NCBI RefSeq assembly: GCF_018614955.1
Contig: NZ_JAGGNV010000011.1
Span: forward strand, 119,821 to 183,820
Reading direction: 5' to 3'
Source of the DNA: Variovorax paradoxus
GTDB lineage: Bacteria > Pseudomonadota > Gammaproteobacteria > Burkholderiales > Burkholderiaceae_C
Length of the DNA stretch: 64,000 bases
The translations under genes and the position numbers were made by a program. How positions within the stretch are numbered: position 1 is the stretch's first letter; each line of letters starts with the position of its first letter. Below the pieces are notes generated by a model. It searched no databases. It saw only the letters and a list, made by a program, of their open reading frames with translations, and was not told the origin of the DNA. Positions 29,006 through 35,417 of this stretch are shown here, one piece after another.

Positions 29006-30346
29006 TCAATTCGCCGCGGCGACGGTGTAGAGATGCCATTCGCCGGGGACGCCTTTCAGCACATGGGTGCCGCGATCGCGAAATAAGATTCCCGAACCAG
29101 CCACCAGATCCTTGACGGTGCCCGATACGAGTACTTCCCCCGGATCCGCCTGGCCTGCAACGCGCGCGCCGATATGCACCGCGATGCCACCGATCTTGGC
29201 GCCCATGACCTCGCACTCGCCGGTGTGCACGCCGGCGCGTACCTCCAGCCCCAGCAAGCGGACACCACTTCCGATGGCAGCGGCACAGCGGATCGCCCGC
29301 GCCGGTCCGTCGAAGGCGGCAAAGAAGCCGTCGCCTGCGGTATCGATCTCGCGCCCTCTGAAGCGCTCCAGTTGCCGGCGCGCGATGCTGTAGAAGCTGT
29401 CGAGCAGCTCGTGCCACCGGGAATCGCCGAGTTGTGAGGCCCGTTCGGTGGAACCGGCGATGTCGGCGAACAGGACCGTGGCCAGCACACGGTCCGACGC
29501 GCCTGCATGACGCTCGCCAGTCAGGAATTCCTCGATCTGATCGAGATAGGCGTCGGCGTCGCCGGTGAAGAAGAAGTGATCCGCTCCGGGGACCTCCACA
29601 TACCTGGCTCCGGCGATATGCCGCGACAGATAGCGTGCGTGTTCGACTGGCACCATCCGGTCTTCGGTCCGGTGCAGGATCAGCGTCGGAACCCGTATCG
29701 CGGGCAAGATCGCGCGCGTGTCGATCTCGTAGATCATGCGCATCAAGGCCCCTGCCGCGCCCGGGCTGGCGGCCTGCCGCTGAAAGCGCGCCCACCAGTC
29801 ACGCGCGGCCACGTTCGTGGAGAGCGACTGCGCAAACGCGCTCAGAAGCACCCCCTGTCCCCATCCCTGTTCCATTCGTTCCAGCAGGGCGCGCCACACG
29901 TCGGGTTTCGTTCCGAACGCGAAGTCCGGGGCCCAGGCGATGCGCGCGAATGATCCGATGATGACCATGGCCGCGGTGCGGTCAGGATGGGTCGCGGCGA
30001 AGAGCAGGTTGAGCGGTCCGCCCTCCGAAACGCCCACAAGTGCAGCGCGCCGCGAACCGGCAGCATCCATGACCGCCCGCACGTCGTCCATGCGTTGCTC
30101 GAGCGTCGGCAGCTGCTGAATGGGCACCGGGTCCGACATTCCGGTTCCGCGCTTGTCGAACAGAATGAGGCGCGAGAACGAAGCAAGACGCCGGTAGAAG
30201 TGAGCGAACCGCGGCTCGTCCCATGCGTGCTCGAGGTGCGATACGAAACCCGGGATGAAGACCACGTCGAGCGATCCTTCGCCAACGACTTGGTACGCGA
30301 TATGGCAATCCCCGCTCTTCGCGTAGCGCGTTTCCGGAACGTTCAT
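29006..30346 (-). CDS. Alpha/beta hydrolase fused to class III adenylate/guanylate cyclase
   Basis: A 446-residue two-domain protein. Residues 1-275 form an alpha/beta hydrolase with nucleophile elbow GVSEGG (Ser107), acidic residue in HRTEDRMVP and histidine in GADHFFF near 257. Residues 286-446 form a class III nucleotidyl cyclase domain. Its metal-binding aspartates are Asp295 (LFADIAGST) and Asp339 (DTAGDGFFAAF), with the ARVAGQADPGE region following. Such fusions exist in actinobacteria and proteobacteria; the idea is that ligand binding or hydrolysis by the first domain tunes the second, but that is unproven. No membrane segment. ATP versus GTP use is not readable here. Confidence 0.87.
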   Translation of the reverse strand: MNVPETRYAKSGDCHIAYQVVGEGSLDVVFIPGFVSHLEHAWDEPRFAHFYRRLASFSRLILFDKRGTGMSDPVPIQQLPTLEQRMDDVRAVMDAAGSRRAALVGVSEGGPLNLLFAATHPDRTAAMVIIGSFARIAWAPDFAFGTKPDVWRALLERMEQGWGQGVLLSAFAQSLSTNVAARDWWARFQRQAASPGAAGALMRMIYEIDTRAILPAIRVPTLILHRTEDRMVPVEHARYLSRHIAGARYVEVPGADHFFFTGDADAYLDQIEEFLTGERHAGASDRVLATVLFADIAGSTERASQLGDSRWHELLDSFYSIARRQLERFRGREIDTAGDGFFAAFDGPARAIRCAAAIGSGVRLLGLEVRAGVHTGECEVMGAKIGGIAVHIGARVAGQADPGEVLVSGTVKDLVAGSGILFRDRGTHVLKGVPGEWHLYTVAAAN

Positions 30347-30481
30347 GCTGCCTCCGGTTCAAGTAGCCTGCTGCTCCCGCAGTTTATTGACGCCACGGCG
30401 TGTCCATTGCGCGTGCTTGTCGCATCATCCCATTCAATACCGACCGCGTGAATGGAGTCGTTGGCTGAAAGGAGTTGCAAG

Positions 30482-30934
30482 ATGAAGCAGGAGCAAAGAC
30501 CTCGCATCAGGCTGTCGCGCAATGGCCCCTATCTGGTCACCGTCGATGACCTGACGAACTCGAAGGGAGAGCGGCTCCAGGGATGGAACGGCGTCGCGTT
30601 GTGTCGCTGCGGCGCGTCGAACAGGAAGCCGTTTTGTGACAGCTCCCATATCCGGATCGGGTTTTCGGACGACCGGCCTCAGGACAGCACGCCCTGCGCG
30701 GTCGCGGACCACCGGGGCGCCGCCCAACCCGGTTCCAGTGATGTGAATGCCCCGAGCATTCGCATCGCACGAAACGGCCCCTATGAGGTTCAGGGCTTCG
30801 AGCTCGACACCGACAACTGGAGCGAAGGCGCCTCGCGTGAGCGCTATTTCCTCTGTCGGTGCGGCGGATCGAAGAACAAGCCGTTCTGCGACGGTACGCA
30901 CCGGAGCATCCAGTTTCGGGACGACAGCAACTGA
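30482..30934 (+). CDS. Double CDGSH iron-sulfur protein
   Basis: A 150-residue protein with two CDGSH-type [2Fe-2S] motifs. The first has Cys41, Cys43, Cys52 and His56 (CRCGASNRKPFCDSSH). The second has Cys125, Cys127, Cys136 and His140 (CRCGGSKNKPFCDGTH). Each binds its cluster with three Cys and one His. No membrane anchor or signal, so it is soluble. The two repeats share an RIRLSRNGPYxV/RIARNGPYEV lead-in, indicating an internal duplication. Role in redox or cluster transfer is inferred from the family. Confidence 0.9.
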   Translation: MKQEQRPRIRLSRNGPYLVTVDDLTNSKGERLQGWNGVALCRCGASNRKPFCDSSHIRIGFSDDRPQDSTPCAVADHRGAAQPGSSDVNAPSIRIARNGPYEVQGFELDTDNWSEGASRERYFLCRCGGSKNKPFCDGTHRSIQFRDDSN

Positions 30935-30952
30935 CTCGGTGGCCCCTGCCGT

Positions 30953-31381
30953 TCACCGCAGCCTGGCCGACACGCTGCTGCCGCCGCGGCGGAAGAAGGC
31001 GGCCCAGTCGCTCTTCGCGCGCGCGGCGTCGATGTCGATCGGGTAATCGGCCTGCGTCACCAGCCGCAGCGCATCTTCGCTGGGCAGCGCCTTCGAGGTG
31101 TAGAGAAAGCGCAGCTGGCATTCCCCCATCGTGATCGCGTCGCCGTTCTTCAGCGCGTGTTCGAAGATGCGGTGCCGATTGACGAAGGTGCCGTTGAAGC
31201 TCGCCATGTCGGTCAGCACGAAGCGGTCGCCGGTCCAGTGGATCGTGGCATGGCGCCGGCTGACGCCGATGCTGTCGATCTGCACATCGCAAAGCTGGTC
31301 GCGGCCGATGGTCGTGATCGGCCCGGTGATGTTGAACTGCCTGACGCTGCCATGTCGGGCGAGAACGATGAGTCTGGACAT
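30953..31381 (-). CDS. FHA domain protein
   Basis: A 142-residue protein. An N-terminal forkhead-associated domain occupies about residues 1-95: GRDQLCDVQID, then SRRHATIH, then SFNGTFVNRHRI, matching the phosphothreonine-binding residues Gly-Arg, Ser-x-x-His and Asn-Gly. The remaining 45 residues have no recognised domain. The ATG chosen gives MSRLIVLARHG; the longer frame upstream is not convincing. No Ser/Thr kinase is in the window, so its partner is unknown. Confidence 0.85.
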   Translation of the reverse strand: MSRLIVLARHGSVRQFNITGPITTIGRDQLCDVQIDSIGVSRRHATIHWTGDRFVLTDMASFNGTFVNRHRIFEHALKNGDAITMGECQLRFLYTSKALPSEDALRLVTQADYPIDIDAARAKSDWAAFFRRGGSSVSARLR

Positions 31382-31491
31382 TTTCTTTCTGCTCGCTGTT
31401 TGAATTGCACCTGCATGACATGTCGGCGTCCGGGTGCAACTTCTGAAGTCGCAAGCACTACAAGTGCGGTAATTTTTTGCACTTCCGTCTA

Positions 31492-32295
31492 CTAAGGTGA
31501 CTGAGGTTCGACCCATGACTCATAGCGTTTAGCCTGCTGCGGTGGTAGGGCCTTTTCTTCGGTCTTCGCGGCCCGCCTCACGTCGGTCATCCAGGCCAGC
31601 AGGATCTGCGTGTACTCCTGCCGCCAGACCTTTTTCGAGAGCGCGTGGTCGGCGCCCATCTGCACCCGGTAGGTCATCGAGCGCACGTGCTTGAAGGCGC
31701 CCAGGTAGTTCTCGATGACGGGGTGCGGCACGATGGTGTCGTGCTCGGACTCGACGATCAGCACGTCGCCGATGAAGTCTTCGCAGGCGGCCAGCGCACG
31801 GTTCTTCTCGGGCTCGATCGCGGTCTGGCGGTACAGCGTCAGGTCGTCGCCGGTGAGGCGCCGCTTCGGGTGCTCCCAGTTCTCGTCGCGGTAGATGGCC
31901 GGCACGCGCAGCGCCAGCCAGCGCACGGGGCGCAGCGAGCTCAGCACCGCGGCCAGGTAGCCGCCGTAGCTGGCGCCGACGACGGCGACCGCGCTCGGGT
32001 CCACGGCCGGGTGGCCCACCAGCACGTCGTAGGCGGCCAGCACGTCGCGCAGGTTGTCTTCGCGCGTGACGGCCTCGCGCTGGGCCAGGTGCCGCGCATG
32101 GCCGCGCAGGTCGAAGGTCAGGCAGATGCAGCCCAGCGCCGCGAGCTCGTGGGCGCGCGTGATGTCCTGCTGCTGGCTGCCGTCCCAGCCGTGCACCAGC
32201 AGCACGCCCGGCACCACGGTCGATGGTGCGATCAGGGTTCCGGCGATGTGCACGCCGTCGACCGGGATGTCGATGAGGGCATGGCGGGTGGGCAT
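31492..32295 (-). CDS. Alpha/beta hydrolase coupled to DUF3182 gene
   Basis: A 267-residue hydrolase. The oxyanion segment LLVHGWDGS is near residue 32, the nucleophile elbow VGASYGGYL gives Ser109, the acid is in ESEHDTIVP, and His lies in MGADHALS near residue 230. The pattern resembles dienelactone hydrolase/prolyl oligopeptidase-like alpha/beta hydrolases. Its ATG overlaps the TGA of the upstream DUF3182 gene (TGATG), so the two proteins are likely made together and act in the same pathway. Confidence 0.86.
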   Translation of the reverse strand: MPTRHALIDIPVDGVHIAGTLIAPSTVVPGVLLVHGWDGSQQQDITRAHELAALGCICLTFDLRGHARHLAQREAVTREDNLRDVLAAYDVLVGHPAVDPSAVAVVGASYGGYLAAVLSSLRPVRWLALRVPAIYRDENWEHPKRRLTGDDLTLYRQTAIEPEKNRALAACEDFIGDVLIVESEHDTIVPHPVIENYLGAFKHVRSMTYRVQMGADHALSKKVWRQEYTQILLAWMTDVRRAAKTEEKALPPQQAKRYESWVEPQSP

Positions 32296-33467
32296 CAGGG
32301 CTCGGCCACGGTGTACTTCGTGAGCGGGCCGGCGGTCGCATCCACGCCGCTGAAATACACGGTGGCGTTCGGCGGCGGCACCACGTCCTCGCCATAGACC
32401 TCGAAGCACGAGGCATTGACCACGGCGCGCTCGGGCTGCTCTTCGAAGATCTCGAGCGCGGCGATCTCGGCGCCGCTCGCCCCGCCGACGCGCCACGACT
32501 GCTCGAGCACGCCCGAGCACCACCGGCCGGCGCTGTTGGACCCCTGCGCCACGTCGTAGTTGATGCGCGAGGCGAAGAAGCCCGGGAACGTGGCCTCGAC
32601 GGCGCGATGGAAGACGCGCGCCTGCTCGACGGCCAGCCGGATCTCGGCCGGGAAGCTCAACGCCAGCAGCGCATCGAAGCCACCCTGCGCCACCGTGAGG
32701 TCCGAGCCGCCGTAGACCTGGTTGCCCTGGTTGTCGGACGTGAGCCGCTGCCAGCCGTAGTAGCTGGCGATCATCCGGCCCACATGCACCTGGCCGACGC
32801 TGAAGGTGACCGGCTGCTGGAGGTTCTCCTCCAGCACCAGGCCATGGGCTGCGATCTCGGCGGCGTCCATCTCGTCCAGGCAGCGCGCCAGTGCACGCTT
32901 GTCTCGCACGACCTGCTGGCCGCGACCGCCGGTCGCACGCACCGGCTTGATGCGCACCGCGCCGCGCTCCAGCAGGCGCAGGCCGGCTTGATCGGCATCC
33001 TCGCGGCCGAAGACCGAGAAGCCTTCGAGCACCGCGCTGGCCACCCGATTGGCGAAATCGGGCTTCCAGCCCTCGGGCGCGGTGGCGCCGGCATCGATCA
33101 GCGGATGGGCGATCACCTTGGTCAGCACGAAGGGATGCGGCACCACGCCGCCGAACAGGCCGTGGTGGCTGGCGATGCCCAGAGCGCCGATCAGCTCATC
33201 GCCGACCAGCGTGTCGCTCGGGACGAAATAGACCGGCGCGGCATAGCTCCGGGACTTGTCGTATTCGCCCTGGAAGCTGGACTTCTTGAGCTGCGCAAGC
33301 CGCCATGCGATCTGCGTGCGGGTCGCGCGCTCATGCTCGCTGGAGTAGGCGTGATGGTCCGCGGTCAGGGCGACCACGCTGCCCTCCAGCCCGGGCTCGG
33401 CGAGCACGGCCTGGTCGCCCGGGAGCATCTCGGAATTGCCGGTCAGCGTGCTGATGAGCGCGTCCAT
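32295..33467 (-). CDS. DUF3182 family protein, ATP-grasp-like
   Basis: A 390-residue protein of the uncharacterised DUF3182 family. Several segments look like an ATP-grasp ligase. VRIKPVRATGGRGQQVV (Lys174) fits the nucleotide-binding lysine and glycine loop, GLVLEENL near residue 213 fits the hinge, and INYDVAQGS followed by GVLEQSWRVGGAS near 330 fits the metal-binding E-x-x-R region. This assignment is my inference. The start at 33467 (MDALISTLTGNSEM) removes a 12-residue extension without a ribosome binding site. Coupled to the following hydrolase gene. Confidence 0.8.
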   Translation of the reverse strand: MDALISTLTGNSEMLPGDQAVLAEPGLEGSVVALTADHHAYSSEHERATRTQIAWRLAQLKKSSFQGEYDKSRSYAAPVYFVPSDTLVGDELIGALGIASHHGLFGGVVPHPFVLTKVIAHPLIDAGATAPEGWKPDFANRVASAVLEGFSVFGREDADQAGLRLLERGAVRIKPVRATGGRGQQVVRDKRALARCLDEMDAAEIAAHGLVLEENLQQPVTFSVGQVHVGRMIASYYGWQRLTSDNQGNQVYGGSDLTVAQGGFDALLALSFPAEIRLAVEQARVFHRAVEATFPGFFASRINYDVAQGSNSAGRWCSGVLEQSWRVGGASGAEIAALEIFEEQPERAVVNASCFEVYGEDVVPPPNATVYFSGVDATAGPLTKYTVAEP

Positions 33468-33619
33468 GGCTGGCAATGTGAGCGATTGCGCAGCGCAGAT
33501 CAACCATTGCCATGACGCTCGCGACGTTTTCCTACACGCGGGGCCGGCGCAGGTCCGGTGAAAGCGCCAATCGCCTGGCGCTACATGGACTCATGTTCAT
33601 GCAGAAGCAAGGAGCCACG

Positions 33620-33799
33620 ATGTCGAATTCGCAGAACGATCGCAAGGGCCACACCGAACACAACAAGGGCGGACACCAGCCCGTGACGCAGAAGAACGAA
33701 CCGAAGCGCACGCCCGAAAGCCGGCACGACCGCGAGAGCCAGGTCGGCGGCAGCAACCAGACACAGGCGCGCAAGGGCGCAACACCCACGGGGCATTGA
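33620..33799 (+). CDS. Small hydrophilic protein of unknown function
   Basis: A 59-residue protein rich in Lys, Gln, Asn, Arg, Thr and His with no hydrophobic core, starting MSNSQNDRKGHTEHNKGGHQ. It looks intrinsically disordered. AAGGAG lies 6 bp before the ATG, an excellent ribosome binding site; another ATG at 33594 is less well placed. No known family recognised. It converges with the flagellar fliA gene. Confidence 0.62.
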   Translation: MSNSQNDRKGHTEHNKGGHQPVTQKNEPKRTPESRHDRESQVGGSNQTQARKGATPTGH

Positions 33800-33808
33800 A
33801 ATAGATCG

Positions 33809-34543
33809 CTACAGAATTTCCTTCAGCGCCGCCCGCAGCCGGCTGATCGCCTGGCTGTGGAGCTGGCATACGCGCGACTGGCTCACTTCGAGGATGGCGC
33901 CGATCTCGCGCAGGTTGAGCTCTTCCTCGTAGTAGAGGTTGAGCAGCAGCTGGTCGCGCTCGGGCAGCGTACCCATGGCGTCCACCAGCTGGTGGCGAAA
34001 ACCGCTTTCGAGCAGTTGCTCCAGCGGGTCGTCGCTGCCGCCGCGCTCGCTGCGAGCGCCGCGCGCGTTCTGGTCGAGAAAGGGGCTGTCGGATTCGCCC
34101 TGCGTGAAGTCCTCGACGTACAGCAGCTGGCAGCCCTGGATCTCCTGCAGCTGGGCCTGGTAGGCCTCCAGGCTCATCTTCAGTTCCTTGGCGATCTCCC
34201 CTTCGGAAGGCGCGCGGCCCAGCCGGTGCTCGAGCGCCTGGATGGCCGCCTCCACCTTGCGCGCCGACTGGCGCAGCCCGCGCGAGCCCCAGTCGTTGGC
34301 GCGCAGCTCGTCGAGCATGGCGCCGCGGATGCGCTGGCTGGCAAAGGTCTCGAACTGCGCGCCGCGGTTGTCCTCGTAGCGGCTCGACGCGTCCAGGAGG
34401 CCGATCATGCCGGCCTGGATCAGGTCGTCGAGCTCGACGCTGGCGGGCAGCTTGGCGATCATCTGGAGCGCCATGCGGCGCACCATCGGCTGATGCTGCT
34501 TCAGCAGATGGGACTTCTCGATGGTTCCCTGTGCGGTGTACAC
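33809..34543 (-). CDS. fliA: RNA polymerase sigma factor FliA (sigma-28)
   Basis: A 244-residue flagellar sigma factor that transcribes late genes such as fliC. Region 2 (LDDLIQAGMIGLLDASSRYE), region 3, and region 4 with the helix-turn-helix LNLREIGAILEVSQSRVCQLHSQA are all present. I chose a GTG start (VYTAQGTIEKSHLL), which has AAGGAAAAG upstream and fits the family N-terminus. It is the last gene of the flhB-flhA-flhF-flhG-fliA run. The anti-sigma factor gene flgM is not in the window. Confidence 0.95.
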   Translation of the reverse strand: MYTAQGTIEKSHLLKQHQPMVRRMALQMIAKLPASVELDDLIQAGMIGLLDASSRYEDNRGAQFETFASQRIRGAMLDELRANDWGSRGLRQSARKVEAAIQALEHRLGRAPSEGEIAKELKMSLEAYQAQLQEIQGCQLLYVEDFTQGESDSPFLDQNARGARSERGGSDDPLEQLLESGFRHQLVDAMGTLPERDQLLLNLYYEEELNLREIGAILEVSQSRVCQLHSQAISRLRAALKEIL

Positions 34544-34577
34544 GGCCGTTCTTTTCCTTCTCCAAGTTGCCGCGGCC

Positions 34578-35417
34578 TCAGGAGGCGGCGGCGATGTTCG
34601 AGCCCTGCGTCTCGCGCGCGGGCGGCACGGCGAGGCTGGCGCCCGGGCGCCAGGGCCACTGCCCCATGTCGGCCGCGATGCGCCGGAAATCCACCGCCGC
34701 CGGACTGGCCGGAAAGGCCTCGACCACCGTGCGGGAGAGGCGCCTGGCATCGCGCAAGTGCGGATCGGCGCGCACCCACCCCGCCGGCTGCAGCGACACG
34801 GCCAGGTAGCGGCTGCCGGTGTGGACCAGGTTGGCCATGATCTGCTGCGCCGCCTCGGGATCGGCGACGCCGTTGACCAGCAGACGCAGTTGCCGGAGCG
34901 CATGCGCGTAGTGCAGCCGCTTGATGCCCGAGTAGGCGGAAGTGATGGACGCCGCATGAGGCTGGAGCACCAGCACCAGTTCGTCGGCCATCTGCGCCAG
35001 GCCCGACAGCCGGCCCTCGCCGTCGAACACGGCGTCGATCAGGATCACGTCGCCCTGCCACAGCCGGCGCGGGTCCACGCTCTGCTCCTGCACGCCGGGC
35101 AGCGCCGGCAGCACGCTGACGCCGCAGCTCGCACGCGCAGCGGCGCCTTCGCAGGTCAGCCGCTGCAAGGCCACGTCGGCCAGCGTGCCGAGCGGATCGA
35201 GCGACCAGAGGGCGCAGGCGGAGTCCACCGCCATCCCGTGCTCGTCGAGCAGCAGCACGTCCTTGCCCTGCAGCACCAGGGCCGCACCCAGGTTCATCGC
35301 CGCCGTGGTGGCGCCCAGTTCGCGCTGCATGCCGGCCACGGCGACGACGCGCGTCAGCGTGTGCGCCAGCAGGCGCCGCAGGCCATCGGCTTGATCGGCA
35401 ACCATCTTGTTGCTCAC
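34578..35417 (-). CDS. flhG: FlhG/FleN-like MinD-family protein with degenerate P-loop
   Basis: A 279-residue protein in the position of FlhG, the partner of FlhF. The N-terminus holds the FlhF-activating motif DQADGLRRLL (Asp8-Gln9). The region that should be a deviant Walker A (GKGGVGKT) reads AGMQRELGATTAAMNLG: both the signature lysine and the P-loop lysine are missing. LLLDEHG keeps the following Asp, and VILIDAVFDGEG stands in place of the usual DTPAG. It therefore may not hydrolyse ATP. The GTG start overlaps the flhF stop (GTGA). Confidence 0.85.
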   Translation of the reverse strand: MSNKMVADQADGLRRLLAHTLTRVVAVAGMQRELGATTAAMNLGAALVLQGKDVLLLDEHGMAVDSACALWSLDPLGTLADVALQRLTCEGAAARASCGVSVLPALPGVQEQSVDPRRLWQGDVILIDAVFDGEGRLSGLAQMADELVLVLQPHAASITSAYSGIKRLHYAHALRQLRLLVNGVADPEAAQQIMANLVHTGSRYLAVSLQPAGWVRADPHLRDARRLSRTVVEAFPASPAAVDFRRIAADMGQWPWRPGASLAVPPARETQGSNIAAAS

